A stretch of 64,000 nt of DNA from UBA11403 sp963784615. GTDB taxonomy: Bacteria; Pseudomonadota; Gammaproteobacteria; Legionellales; Legionellaceae. How positions within the stretch are numbered: the stretch's first letter is position 1; every line of letters begins with the position of its first letter. The stretch spans positions 1,736,001-1,800,000 of the forward strand of contig CAWASG010000001.1 of NCBI GenBank assembly GCA_963784615.1, given 5' to 3'. Of the stretch, positions 28,286 to 37,062 are shown one piece after another. Both the position numbers and the translations under genes were made by a program. The notes beneath the pieces are model-generated. The model saw only the letters and a program-made list of their open reading frames with translations, ran no database searches and was not told where the DNA came from.

Positions 28286-28753
28286 CTAAAGGATCATTCC
28301 AGGGAGCAAAGACAACACATGACAGCCCTTAGCACTGGTCGCATGTATCTGCAGTTCTCGCCCTAAACCCTTCATGGTCAATGTCAATTGCATGTCAATA
28401 CAGCTTAGTCCATTTTGAATACGTTCTGGCCATTCAATACAGCATATCGAAGGCGTGGTAAAATAATCACGAAATCCAATATAGTCTAATTCTTCGTCCT
28501 CTTGTATACGATACAAGTCAAAATGATGAATATGCAAGTCGTTGACGGTATAACTTTCAACCAGCGCATAAGTTGGACTTTTAATGCCGCCTGAAATGCC
28601 TAAGGCTCGGAGCATGGCGCGAATAAACGTTGTTTTTCCTGCGCCAATTTCACCGCTAAAACCCAACACCAGTGGCGCCGAGATAACGCCCGCAAAGCGA
28701 ACCGCCATTTGTTCTGTTGCTGCTTCATCGGGTAAGTCAAAGGTCACATGCAT
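28286..28753 (-). CDS. tsaE: tRNA threonylcarbamoyladenosine biosynthesis ATPase TsaE
   Basis: TsaE is the ATPase that stimulates the TsaB-TsaD complex making t6A37 in tRNA. The 155-residue protein has Walker A GEIGAGKTTFIRAMLRALG, the SPTYALVESY switch region and HHFDLYRIQEDEELDYIGFR, all typical of the family. It sits between nnrD and the amidase gene, the order found in many gamma-proteobacteria. The amidase ribosome site lies inside the last bases of this gene. Confidence 0.95.
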   Translation of the reverse strand: MHVTFDLPDEAATEQMAVRFAGVISAPLVLGFSGEIGAGKTTFIRAMLRALGISGGIKSPTYALVESYTVNDLHIHHFDLYRIQEDEELDYIGFRDYFTTPSICCIEWPERIQNGLSCIDMQLTLTMKGLGRELQIHATSAKGCHVLSLLPGMIL

Positions 28754-28765
28754 ATTGTCTTGTTC

Positions 28766-29587
28766 TCAAGGATTAACCAGTTGATGTAAACAAGGCATTA
28801 AATCACTTGCTAACATGCCGCGCTCACCCGAGATTTTTGCCGCACAGTCTCCAGCCGTTGCATGCAGCCATACACCCAGTCTAGCCGCATCAGCGGGGGC
28901 GATTCCTTGAGCCATTAAACCACCAATCACACCGCTCAAGACATCGCCCATGCCGGCTGTTGCCATACCCGGGTTGCCTGCATGACAGGTGGAAACATGC
29001 TGGTTGGTATCAACAATGAGGCTCTCTTGTCCTTTAAGAACAACGGTACAGCCATACTGTGCTTGAATTTGCTTGGCGGCGTCTTCGCGATTCGCTTGCA
29101 CGTCACTTGTAGAACAATGCAAGAGTGCCGCGGCTTCGCCTGCGTGAGGCGTCAATACCCATGTGTTGTGTGAAGTTTGCGCGGCAGTTCCTGCAAGCAA
29201 ACGCAGTGCAGAAGCATCAATAACCAGAGGTTTAGTCGTTGCGATAACAGCAGAATACAGTTGTTTTGCCCAATCCCCTTCACCCAGTCCTGGGCCAAGG
29301 ATGCACACCGTCGCTTTGGATATCAATGGCGCTAAACATTCAGGGCTGTTTATCGCATGAATCATCGCCTCTGGCAACCCAGGCAATGGCTGGCGGGCAT
29401 AATCCGGCCAGGTCGCAACCGACACCATACCGGCGCCCACTCGCAATGCAGCATTTGCCGCAAGTGCAACAGCGCCAGGCATTCCAGGGCCACCCCCAAC
29501 AATAAGCACGTGCCCATATAACCCTTTATGGGCCGATTTCAACCGCGGCAGCAGCAATTGTGAGGCTAGTTTCTCGTATGCAACCAA
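28766..29587 (-). CDS. nnrD: ADP-dependent NAD(P)H-hydrate dehydratase (NnrD)
   Basis: This enzyme repairs damaged NAD(P)H hydrates. The 273 residues cover only the C-terminal dehydratase half found in the enteric fusion: GHVLIVGGGPGMPGA, LGPGLG, VIDASAL, TPHAGEAAALL, VLKGQESLI, and AGNPGMATAGMGDVLSGVIG with the catalytic Asp. The N-terminal epimerase domain (NnrE) is absent. An in-frame stop, that of sspB, lies three codons before the likely TTG start at 29587, so the gene cannot extend upstream. The epimerase must be elsewhere or lost. Confidence 0.9.
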   Translation of the reverse strand: MVAYEKLASQLLLPRLKSAHKGLYGHVLIVGGGPGMPGAVALAANAALRVGAGMVSVATWPDYARQPLPGLPEAMIHAINSPECLAPLISKATVCILGPGLGEGDWAKQLYSAVIATTKPLVIDASALRLLAGTAAQTSHNTWVLTPHAGEAAALLHCSTSDVQANREDAAKQIQAQYGCTVVLKGQESLIVDTNQHVSTCHAGNPGMATAGMGDVLSGVIGGLMAQGIAPADAARLGVWLHATAGDCAAKISGERGMLASDLMPCLHQLVNP

Positions 29588-29596
29588 AGACGCCCC

Positions 29597-29983
29597 CTAT
29601 TTATCAACCAATTTTAATGAAGGTTTTTTTCTGGCTGGTTTCTCGGGCTCAGGCAACGGCGCCCCTTTTTCTTCAGGAAATTCCATGCCTTCACCATTTT
29701 CCTTGGCGTAAATCGCCAATACCGCAGAAGGGTGAACGAAAATTTGTGTAGCAACGCCTGCAAATCGAGCGGTAAATAAAATTTTATCATTATCCAGGTG
29801 CAATCCACGGCAGGCGTGGGGCGAGATATTTAATAAAATTCGTCCGTCATTGACATGTTGAAGCGGCACGTCAATGCCCGGATAATTCGCATTCACTAAC
29901 AGATACGGCGTGAGTTGATTATCAACAATCCAGTCATAGCAAGCACGAATTAAATAAGGCTTTTTAGAGGTCATTGTTGCCAT
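29597..29983 (-). CDS. sspB: ClpXP adaptor SspB
   Basis: SspB delivers ssrA-tagged proteins to ClpXP. The 128 residues comprise the substrate-binding fold (KKPYLIRACYDWIVDNQLTP, YPGIDVPLQHVNDGRILLNI, FTARFAGVATQIFVH) and a flexible tail ending LKLVDK, close to the ClpX-binding XB motif of other SspB proteins. It overlaps sspA by one base (TAATG), the usual sspA-sspB arrangement. Confidence 0.95.
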   Translation of the reverse strand: MATMTSKKPYLIRACYDWIVDNQLTPYLLVNANYPGIDVPLQHVNDGRILLNISPHACRGLHLDNDKILFTARFAGVATQIFVHPSAVLAIYAKENGEGMEFPEEKGAPLPEPEKPARKKPSLKLVDK

Positions 29984-30597
29984 TATGCCACCCTTGATTG
30001 TCTCTCGGTATCCGTCAAACTTTCTTGAATAGACGGACGTGCAAATAAGCGTTTCGTGTAACTCAGAAGGCCTTTGCAGGATTCCGGTATTTCAAGCCCT
30101 AATTGTGGAAAGCGCCAGAGCAATGGAACAAGCGCACAATCCAGCAGTGAAAACTCGTCACTGAGAAAAAACGGCTTATCAGCAAAAATCGGCTCAAGAG
30201 AGCAGATACTATCCAGCAAGCGCTTGCGCTCAGCTTCTTTATTCGCTTTAATCGGCTCAAGAAGTGAATACCAATCATGCTCAATACGATGCAACATTTT
30301 ACGCGTTTCTGCGCGCGCAACGGGGTATACAGGCAATAAAGGCGGGTGCGGAAAACGCTCATCCAAATATTCCATGATAATTCGAGATTCATACAAAACC
30401 AATTCTCGATCCAACAACGTCGGCACCGTGCCATAAGGATTCACCTCTTGCAGATCTTTAGGTATTTCCCCATTTCTCACTGGTAATATATCGACGTTCA
30501 CTCCTTTTTCAGCCAATACGATTCGAACTTGGTGACTATAAATATCATCATCACTTGAATATAAAGACATGATTGTACGTTTTGCAATAATAGCCAT
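29983..30597 (-). CDS. sspA: Stringent starvation protein SspA
   Basis: SspA is a glutathione-transferase-like protein that binds RNA polymerase and affects transcription under starvation. The thioredoxin-like domain (MSLYSSDDDIYSHQVRIVLA, GTVPTLLDRELVLYESRIIM) is followed by the helical GST C-domain (LSDEFSLLDCALVPLLWR). The ATG at 30597 has AGGAG six bases upstream; a frame open to 30636 exists but lacks such a site. In many relatives petABC lies just upstream of sspA; here a tRNA and an island separate them. Confidence 0.93.
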   Translation of the reverse strand: MAIIAKRTIMSLYSSDDDIYSHQVRIVLAEKGVNVDILPVRNGEIPKDLQEVNPYGTVPTLLDRELVLYESRIIMEYLDERFPHPPLLPVYPVARAETRKMLHRIEHDWYSLLEPIKANKEAERKRLLDSICSLEPIFADKPFFLSDEFSLLDCALVPLLWRFPQLGLEIPESCKGLLSYTKRLFARPSIQESLTDTERQSRVA

Positions 30598-30764
30598 GAA
30601 TTGCTCCTGGTGGTCTGTTGCGTCTTTGCGTGACAAAATGCATGCGAACGATATTTTACCACATTTTTAGAATTTTTGTTTTTGTGTAAGAATTCCAATA
30701 GAAAAAGGAATGAATATGCAGTAAAATACCCTTTCATCTCCATCGTGACATCCATCTCACTCGG

Positions 30765-30840
30765 GGGTCGTTAGCTCAGCTGGTAGAGCAGGAGACTCTT
30801 AATCTCTTTGTCATAGGTTCGATCCCTATACGACCCACCA
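30765..30840 (+). tRNA. tRNA-Lys (CTT anticodon)
   Basis: A 76-base cloverleaf: acceptor GGGTCGT paired with ACGACCC, D-arm GCTCAGCTGGTAGAGC, anticodon stem GGAGA with TCTCT around the loop CTCTTAA (anticodon CTT), T-arm ATAGGTTCGATCCCTAT, and an encoded CCA. The last 25 bases plus five beyond are duplicated at 32392-32421, making this gene an integration site. Confidence 0.95.
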
Positions 30841-30845
30841 TTTAA
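30816..30845. repeat. attL-like direct repeat (tRNA-Lys 3' end)
   Basis: The 30 bases from GGTTCGATCCC through the CCA and TTTAA are repeated exactly at 32392-32421. This is the usual sign of site-specific integration into a tRNA gene. Confidence 0.85.
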
Positions 30846-31064
30846 ATCGAGCGATTACAACCAACATCAAAAAATACGGGTCTTTCCCAATTACGGGGGC
30901 ACTTTAATTGGGGTAGAGCCATGTTTTCAAGCGCTCCAATTTACGTTCGCGCTTACTGGCGGTCACCTCCTAGTAGATAACTTCTACTAAAGACACTTGC
31001 GCCACCTAATGAGGAAGGAAGGAAGCAGGCATGCCTCAATGTTCAAAATATATTCATTAATTAA

Positions 31065-31094
31065 TTGACAATTGGTTATCATAGTCTCTATACT
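31065..31094 (+). promoter_or_regulatory. Strong sigma-70-like promoter without a gene
   Basis: TTGACA at 31065-31070 and TATACT at 31089-31094 are spaced by 18 bases. It points away from the tRNA, toward the 3' end of the minus-strand gene at 31180. Downstream there is AAGGAG (about 31122) without a proper start codon, and a hairpin CTGGCT...AGCCAG. It may be a leftover of a lost gene or make a small or antisense RNA. Confidence 0.55.
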
Positions 31095-31179
31095 TTAATT
31101 AGCTCATCTACCATGTTGTAGAAGGAGTACCGGTAGCGTCTGGCTTAATAACTAGGCGCAGCCAGCCTTACACTAGTAT

Positions 31180-31668
31180 TTAAATTCGTCCTTCCTGGTA
31201 TTGTTCATATTCTTTTTGTAATTTTCTCTTAGAATGATTTTGAGTAACGGGATAAGCAGTCCAGAAAAGCAGATAATCTTTTCTCTCAGACAGAACAACC
31301 AAATATTCAACTTGTTCAAACCACAATAAGATCCGTGTCTCACCCCTTCTTTCGTTTTTCCATATTTTCAAACGACTATCGTTAGCATTTTCAATAATTG
31401 GTTTAGGCCAACTGATACGTTCACATCGTCGCAAATCAGGAGTTCTATCAATTTCAATCTCACCAACAGATATCAAATGCCAAAATGTTGCTTCCTTCTC
31501 ATTGGCTTTTGGATGTCTTTTAATTTTTAACGTTTTTCCATCAAACTTTGGTTTTGATTTGATAAAGTCTTTTTCATAAATACCGTAGAGGTGTTCTAAA
31601 TATAATTCCCAGTTTCCAGAAAAATCGTTTAATTCTACAATCGGAGGAAGCCACTCAGGAGTTTCCAT
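31180..31668 (-). CDS. Island protein with TAYP motif; possible BECR-fold nuclease
   Basis: A 162-residue soluble protein. The N-terminal half (PPIVELNDFSGNWELYLEHL) is followed by DRTPDLRRCERISWPKPIIE, a WKNERRGETRILLWFEQVEY strand pattern, and YLLFWTAYPVTQNHSKRKLQ. A basic region, beta strands and a terminal TAYP motif are typical of barnase/EndoU/colicin/RelE-like nucleases coded by mobile elements. This is an inference from motif resemblance. The ATG at 31668 overlaps the stop of the DUF3800 gene (TAATG), so the two are translated together. Confidence 0.55.
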   Translation of the reverse strand: METPEWLPPIVELNDFSGNWELYLEHLYGIYEKDFIKSKPKFDGKTLKIKRHPKANEKEATFWHLISVGEIEIDRTPDLRRCERISWPKPIIENANDSRLKIWKNERRGETRILLWFEQVEYLVVLSERKDYLLFWTAYPVTQNHSKRKLQKEYEQYQEGRI

Positions 31669-32366
31669 TAACGACTCTCCCAAAAAAACAGATTAAGTTT
31701 TTTTTCTTGAACTAACGTGTTTTTTTCCAATGAGTAATGGGATCGTTGCTTAATTCGCTCTATCAATTTAAGCTTTGCCGCTGATTGATTATTCAGGCTG
31801 GTATTATGGTAATAAGAAAGTGCACCAATCAATAAATCCGCTAATTGTAGCTGTTCAATTTCGTGTGAATGAGTAATTTGCACTCGCTCAATTATTCTTT
31901 GAGAAAAGTCATAATTGCTATTACATAGAACCTTGCGTAACTCTTTAACCTTACAGCCACCACGTGTGTCTTTAATATCTATATATATTCTGTAATTTGA
32001 TTTGGGGTTAAGTATTATTTTTAATAAAGAAAAATACATTTTATAATACCAATCGTCATGGGATTGCCGAAACCTCCCATGATCTAGATTAGTTTTATCC
32101 GCGATGATCGCTCTGAAATGCAAATTAGATTCGTCGAAAAAATAATCAATTAGATCTAAATAAAATTCCAGTTTTGCCTGAGAAACCTTATTCCACTTTG
32201 TTTCCCTATAACGAGTATTAAAATGCTTTTCTTTAATCTCTCTTATTCGTTTGGCGATTTCGTGTGCTTTGTCAAAGGGGCACCACACGGCTCCAAGCAC
32301 CATGAACCTCTTATTATCATTTTCTAAGTGACATGACTCATCACAATAGATGTTAAACATTTCCAT
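31668..32366 (-). CDS. DUF3800 family protein (RNase H-like fold)
   Basis: Starts MEMFNIYCDESCHLENDNKR, the YxDES motif that opens DUF3800 domains, followed by RFMVLGAVWC, FRAIIADKT, YRIYIDIKDTRGG and near the end HEIEQLQLADLLIGAL, giving the conserved acidic set (D, E, D, D) of this RNase H-like family. Members occur in phages and mobile islands; the biochemical activity is not established. The frame continues upstream through the att repeat, but the start at 32366 is preferred because it leads directly into the conserved domain. The protein is 232 residues from there. Confidence 0.8.
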   Translation of the reverse strand: MEMFNIYCDESCHLENDNKRFMVLGAVWCPFDKAHEIAKRIREIKEKHFNTRYRETKWNKVSQAKLEFYLDLIDYFFDESNLHFRAIIADKTNLDHGRFRQSHDDWYYKMYFSLLKIILNPKSNYRIYIDIKDTRGGCKVKELRKVLCNSNYDFSQRIIERVQITHSHEIEQLQLADLLIGALSYYHNTSLNNQSAAKLKLIERIKQRSHYSLEKNTLVQEKKLNLFFWESR

Positions 32367-32391
32367 AGCAGGTTTCCCAGTTATTTTTGCG

Positions 32392-32421
32392 GGTTCGATC
32401 CCTATACGACCCACCATTTAA
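32392..32421. repeat. attR-like direct repeat (copy of tRNA-Lys 3' end)
   Basis: Exact copy of 30816-30845. It stands without the rest of a tRNA gene, immediately downstream of petC, marking the far end of the island. Confidence 0.85.
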
Positions 32422-32481
32422 TTATCTAGCTTTATATGTTGTTGTGATACCTATTAATCAATAGACACAATTGTAACCGAA

Positions 32482-33132
32482 TCATAACGCTGGACGACTT
32501 TTTTTCACCAGAATCAGCAAAACCAACAAAAACAACAACACCTTCCATCCAAGCGTATGTCGCTCGGCTTTTTCTGGTTCGGCAACATAGCTTAGAAACG
32601 TGACCACGTCTGTCAGTGATTGTTCAAACTGCTGTTGCGTCATGTCGCTGTTATCACGCAATGGCACTAAAACGTTGGGCATGGCCACATCGGGTACGAG
32701 AAAATTATTGGCGCCAAATGGGCGCTTGGGATCGGCGTAAAAGCTGTTTAAATAAGTGTAAATCCAGGAAGCGCCACGCTCGCGGGCGGTTAAGGAAAGA
32801 TCAGGTGGAACTCGTCCGAACCATTGACGGGCATCAGCTGCTGGCATGCTAATTTGAATGGGGTCTTGCGGGGTCGCGTGGGTATAAATCAAGTTGCTTT
32901 GCAGAAGGGCAGTATCCACTTCACCGCTCGCTGTCGTCAAGCCCAAACCCTCTGCCATACGGTTGTAGCGCAGATAGCGCAGCGAGTGACACCCTGAGCA
33001 ATAATCCATAAAAAGCTTTGCCCCGCGCTGAAGGGCAGCCTTGTCTGCAGTATCAATATGCACAGGAAGAAGGTTTGCCGCATGGGTCACTGTAAGGAAT
33101 AAGCAACATAAGCCAATCATCGTCTTCCGCAT
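32482..33132 (-). CDS. petC: Cytochrome c1 of the bc1 complex
   Basis: Cytochrome c1 passes electrons from the Rieske protein to soluble cytochromes. After a signal peptide (MRKTMIGLCCLFLTVTHAA) comes the haem motif CSGCHSLRYLRYNRM, the axial-Met region NFLVPDVAMPNVL, and a C-terminal anchor (KVLLFLLVLLILVKKSRPAL). The ATG at 33132 overlaps the petB stop as TGATG, so translation is coupled. About 216 residues, a normal size for gamma-proteobacterial short c1. Confidence 0.95.
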   Translation of the reverse strand: MRKTMIGLCCLFLTVTHAANLLPVHIDTADKAALQRGAKLFMDYCSGCHSLRYLRYNRMAEGLGLTTASGEVDTALLQSNLIYTHATPQDPIQISMPAADARQWFGRVPPDLSLTARERGASWIYTYLNSFYADPKRPFGANNFLVPDVAMPNVLVPLRDNSDMTQQQFEQSLTDVVTFLSYVAEPEKAERHTLGWKVLLFLLVLLILVKKSRPAL

Positions 33133-34343
33133 CAAGATAGAATCCTTTCTGGCACAGCCTCGTGATGTTCATAGCGACTATAAAAGGGCATCAATAAAAA
33201 ATAGGCAAAATAAACGCTGGCGGCCGCACGGGCCAAGTATTGTTTGAAGGGCGTTACATCGACTGTCCCCAAATAACCCAAGACCAAAAAGCTCATCACA
33301 AACAGTGCTAACGCTGAGCGTGAATATCGGCCTTTATAGCGCATCGACTTAACCGGACTTTTATCCAGCCAGGGCATCAACAAAAGCAGCGCAATAGAAC
33401 TTGCCATCACCACAATACCGCCCAACTGATTGGGCACTGCGCGTAAGATAGCGTAAAATGGCGCCATGTACCAAACCGGGGTGATGTGGTCGGGCGTGAC
33501 CATGGGATTTGCGGGGGCAAAATTGTCACGCTCTAAAAAGTAACCGCCCATGTCGGGTGCAAAAAACACGACTGCAAAAAAACCAATTAAAAACGCAATG
33601 AACGCGATGCTGTCTTTCAACGTGTAATAAGGATGCAGCGGGATGCCATCGAGTGGCTTGCCGTGTTGATCCACATGATTCTTGATCTCAATACCTTCAG
33701 GATTATTAGAACCCACTTGATGCAACGACACCACGTGCAGAAACACCAGAAACACAATCAACAACGGCACACCAATCACATGCAGGGCAAAAAAACGCTG
33801 CAGCGTTGCATTACCAACGGCATAATCGCCCCGCACCCAAGTCATCAGGGTATCGCCAACATAAGGAATAGCCCCAATCAGCGACGTCATCACTTGCGCG
33901 CCCCAATAAGACAATTGCCCCCAAGGCAGTAAATAACCAAAAAAAGCCTCGGCCAATAGCAGAAAAAACAAACCCATCCCCAATATCCAGACGAGTTCCC
34001 GCGGCTTTTGATACGAGCCATATAATAGCCCGCGAAATAGATGCAGATAAATCACCAGCAACAGGGCAGAAGCGCCCGTCGAATGCATATAGCGCAACAG
34101 CCAACCGTAATTCACATCGCGCATGATGTACTGGATTGAATTGAACGCCTCGGTCACTGTCGGGGTATAAAACATCGTCAACCAGAGGCCGGTAAGCAAC
34201 TGCATGGCTAAAACGACCATTGCCAGTAAGCCAAACACGTAATACATATTCAGATTTTTCGGCACGTAGTATTCACTCGCGTGCGCTTTCCAGGTGCTCA
34301 TCAGAGGGAAGCGTGCATCGATCCATTGAATAAGTCGATTCAT
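33132..34343 (-). CDS. petB: Cytochrome b of the bc1 complex
   Basis: The 403-residue integral membrane protein binds two haems and the quinone sites. Visible features are RYMHSTGASALLLVIYLHLF and LHVIGVPLLIVFLVFLHVVSLHQVG with the paired haem histidines, the LLPWGQLSYWGAQVMTSL stretch of helix C, and VTPDHITPVWYMAPFYAILR, the PDW-like loop of the Qo site (here P-D-H-x-x-P-x-W-Y). It starts four bases inside the end of petA. Confidence 0.95.
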   Translation of the reverse strand: MNRLIQWIDARFPLMSTWKAHASEYYVPKNLNMYYVFGLLAMVVLAMQLLTGLWLTMFYTPTVTEAFNSIQYIMRDVNYGWLLRYMHSTGASALLLVIYLHLFRGLLYGSYQKPRELVWILGMGLFFLLLAEAFFGYLLPWGQLSYWGAQVMTSLIGAIPYVGDTLMTWVRGDYAVGNATLQRFFALHVIGVPLLIVFLVFLHVVSLHQVGSNNPEGIEIKNHVDQHGKPLDGIPLHPYYTLKDSIAFIAFLIGFFAVVFFAPDMGGYFLERDNFAPANPMVTPDHITPVWYMAPFYAILRAVPNQLGGIVVMASSIALLLLMPWLDKSPVKSMRYKGRYSRSALALFVMSFLVLGYLGTVDVTPFKQYLARAAASVYFAYFLLMPFYSRYEHHEAVPERILS

Positions 34344-34939
34344 CGCTTGCCCTCCTCTTCTTCACCAATGATGATGCGTGTATCACTGACAAAACGATAA
34401 GGCGGCACGGCAAGATTGATCGGTGCGGGTACGTTTTTAAACACCCGGCCGGCCAAATCAAACGTCGACCCATGACAAGGGCAAAAGAATCCACCAGGCC
34501 AGTCCGGACCTAGTTCCGCTTCGAAAGGTTTATACTTTGGCGAGCAGCCCAAATGGGTACAAATGCCAATTAACACCAGATATTCTGGGCGAATCGATCG
34601 ATAATAATTATTCGCATAAGATGGCTGTTGATTCACTAAGGAATCCGGATCACGCAGTCGCGTGGTATCTTGTTGCAGTTGTTCCAGCATGGCCGATGTA
34701 CGTCGAATAATCCAAACCGGTTTGCCCCGCCATTCCACCACCACTTGTTGCCCAGGTTCAATTTGACTCAAATCCACTTCTACCGGCGCACCAGAAGCAA
34801 CGGCCGCGGCACTCGGCATCCACGAAGAAACCAAAGGCTTCAGCGCACACAAAGCACCTATACCTCCGAGAATACCTGCGGAGGTTAATAAAAATTGACG
34901 CCGTTTAGGGTCAACCGGCTCCTGAGTTTGATTTTGCAT
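34340..34939 (-). CDS. petA: Rieske iron-sulfur protein of the bc1 complex
   Basis: The 199-residue subunit has a Tat-like N-terminus (RRQFLLTSAGILGG), a membrane anchor and the [2Fe-2S] motifs CTHLGCSP and CPCHGSTFD. The first gene of petABC, it overlaps the stop of the upstream sulfatase-like gene by 29 bases, so the set may be co-transcribed with it. Confidence 0.95.
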   Translation of the reverse strand: MQNQTQEPVDPKRRQFLLTSAGILGGIGALCALKPLVSSWMPSAAAVASGAPVEVDLSQIEPGQQVVVEWRGKPVWIIRRTSAMLEQLQQDTTRLRDPDSLVNQQPSYANNYYRSIRPEYLVLIGICTHLGCSPKYKPFEAELGPDWPGGFFCPCHGSTFDLAGRVFKNVPAPINLAVPPYRFVSDTRIIIGEEEEGKR

Positions 34940-36857
34940 AATACATCCGCATGAGTGCCATTGCTTGTTTAAGGTGCTTCATCCTGAGTTTAACATGAGG
35001 ACAGGGTTTTAATTGTGGATCCGTCATCACAATATCGCCCGAGGCATAGAGTGTTGTTAATCGATCCGGCTCAATGAGCCCCATATTGCTGTAGCTTCCT
35101 GCTAAAGTAAACGGTCTGCGACCCTTCTCCAGCAAAATATCTTGCCCGATACTATAATCACTGACGGGATTTTGACAGGAAAATAGATGTTGCAGCAAGG
35201 TCGGCATGACATCGTAACTGGTGGTAGCATAGTCTATGCGACGTGGTGACTCACCTGGCCAGTGAATCAATAAAGGAATATGGGTTTGCACGGCACTAAA
35301 ATTACCGGCATGCCCCCAATAATTGTGATCATTGTCATTAAACTCTTCGCCATGATCAGACGTGATAATAATAATACTGTTATTTAAATAGCCCTGTTTT
35401 TCAATGGCATCCAGCACTTTTTGAATTTCCACATCAACAAACTGCAGCGCATTCTGGTAGCGATGAACAAATGTCGCCCTAGAATCTTCATGTTTTCCCA
35501 AGAAAAGACGATTACATTCCTTGTGTTCGGGGTTATAGACATTATCATAGTCCTGTTCACTGCAATAACTATGGGTTGCATCATAAAAAAGGTTCAAAAA
35601 AAACGGTCGATTTTTGGGGTGATGCGTCAAAAAGTCAATGGCGTGCTGAGTGACGTCTCTATCTCTGGAGCCCACGCTACTCTGCAGAGAGTGGTGTAAT
35701 GTCTGACGATTGAAATCCACATAAATCGTTTTATCAAACGGTGGGTTGTCCATTTCTGACGACCAAAAAACTTGGGAGGCATATCCGAATTGCCGCAATA
35801 GCGCCATAAAAACCGGCGAGACCTTTTGTTGCAAAGCAGCCGTCCAATAATTGCCAGGAATCGAGTAAAACAACGAAAACAATCCGGGCTGCGTCGCGTT
35901 CCCCCCACTTACATGCTTCATAAACCACCAACTCTTTTGCGCAAAACGCACGACGTGTGGCATGTATGCGGGTTGTAATGCATCAAAGCGCAGAGTGTCA
36001 GCCATGATGACCATCACATTGAGTGGTTGATCCGGTTGCTTGCATTGCATGGCGTGAAGTGGATAGCGCATCGTTTCCGACGAAAATTGTCGCTGCGAAA
36101 AGTGCTCCTCGCCCGCCTGGTTGAGCTTGAGTTTGGCATCATCGATGGGCGTGACATAAGCCAGCAACTGGCTAAAAAGCGGCAAATTGGGTGTCTGCTG
36201 AACGAGGATATTGAGATGTTTTGTGAGCGAGGTCATTAAAGTAAAATAACAAATTAATGTGCCCGCAAACCAAATGCGAGCAATTTTCTTTTCAACTTGA
36301 CATCGTTGCTGCAAAACAATTTGGCTCCACACGACCCATGCCGCCACGCATTCCAGGAAAATAAGCAATCCCAATATGACGAATACCATGATCATTTCAT
36401 GTGATGAAAAACCAAGAATATTTCTCATATGCATATCCAGGAGCATACTCAAAATCGTTGTGTTCAGATGGAAGTTGAATCGCGAAAAAATATAACAATC
36501 GATCAGCAATAGCGTCAAACTCATTGTCGCGAACAGGATACTTAGAAAAATAATCCATCGTTTACGTGGGATGACGTAGGTGACAAGCAACATTAACACC
36601 GCGGGAATACACGCCAGTAACATCATGTACGTAAAATAGTTAGTCATCGCAAAAAAGAGAATGAGCAGCCGACCGCCTGGACTTGAATAATCAGATGCGA
36701 GGTTTTGAAATAAACTGTCAGATGACAAGATTTTTAGCAGGTAGGTGAGTCCCAATAGCCAAAAGAATAGGGTATTGGCCAGATAAAACCATCCTATGAA
36801 GCGACGTAGCTGATGTTGAGTTGTGGCAAAGTCCATTTTTGCACTCTTGTTCGTCAT
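34911..36857 (-). CDS. yejM: YejM/PbgA-like inner-membrane sulfatase-fold protein
   Basis: YejM (PbgA, LapC) senses lipopolysaccharide and controls LpxC turnover in enteric bacteria. The N-terminal part has about five membrane helices (DUF3413), followed by a periplasmic alkaline-phosphatase-fold domain: MADTLRFDALQPAYMPHVV, GGNATQPGLFSLFYSIPGNYW, SDHGEEFND and WGHAGNFSAVQTHIPLLIHW. The 648 residues are a little longer than E. coli YejM. Starts at 36857 or at the seventh codon downstream (36836) are both possible. It is transcribed into petA. Confidence 0.85.
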   Translation of the reverse strand: MTNKSAKMDFATTQHQLRRFIGWFYLANTLFFWLLGLTYLLKILSSDSLFQNLASDYSSPGGRLLILFFAMTNYFTYMMLLACIPAVLMLLVTYVIPRKRWIIFLSILFATMSLTLLLIDCYIFSRFNFHLNTTILSMLLDMHMRNILGFSSHEMIMVFVILGLLIFLECVAAWVVWSQIVLQQRCQVEKKIARIWFAGTLICYFTLMTSLTKHLNILVQQTPNLPLFSQLLAYVTPIDDAKLKLNQAGEEHFSQRQFSSETMRYPLHAMQCKQPDQPLNVMVIMADTLRFDALQPAYMPHVVRFAQKSWWFMKHVSGGNATQPGLFSLFYSIPGNYWTAALQQKVSPVFMALLRQFGYASQVFWSSEMDNPPFDKTIYVDFNRQTLHHSLQSSVGSRDRDVTQHAIDFLTHHPKNRPFFLNLFYDATHSYCSEQDYDNVYNPEHKECNRLFLGKHEDSRATFVHRYQNALQFVDVEIQKVLDAIEKQGYLNNSIIIITSDHGEEFNDNDHNYWGHAGNFSAVQTHIPLLIHWPGESPRRIDYATTSYDVMPTLLQHLFSCQNPVSDYSIGQDILLEKGRRPFTLAGSYSNMGLIEPDRLTTLYASGDIVMTDPQLKPCPHVKLRMKHLKQAMALMRMYYAKSNSGAG

Positions 36858-36912
36858 GAACCCCTCATTCTGAGGTGTGGCTGCGCCAACGCCTGATGGG
36901 TGGTCGGGCGTT

Positions 36913-36992
36913 GGTTGGGGTTGAGGCGGGTTCGCCGAAGCCCAACAATACCATGCATGTTGGGCTTCGGCGAACCCGCCTCAACCCAACCT
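36913..36992. repeat. Palindromic repeat family Q, copy 1
   Basis: A near-perfect 34-bp stem: GGTTGGGGTTGAGGCGGG, then TTCGCCGAAGCCCAACA, mirrored after a ten-base loop. One unpaired G is the only flaw. It lies between yejM and polA. A relative is at 60615-60678. Confidence 0.8.
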
Positions 36993-37062
36993 ACAACTAG
37001 ATATAATGTGGTAAATCATTACCCCAAAGTTTAATCAAATACGTATAAAAATCGGGGGAAAA

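Larger units (their letters stand above)
30816..32421. mobile_element. Small genomic island at tRNA-Lys
   Basis: About 1.58 kb lies between two exact 30-bp repeats of the tRNA 3' end. It carries two overlapping minus-strand genes and a free plus-strand promoter, but no integrase, so it is either a deletion remnant or a satellite mobilised in trans. It separates sspAB from petABC, which are neighbours in many gamma-proteobacteria, and this supports insertion. Confidence 0.8.

Noticed and set aside
32392..32417. Second tRNA gene at the island end
   Set aside because: Only the 3' 25 bases of the tRNA are present; it is an attachment-site copy.
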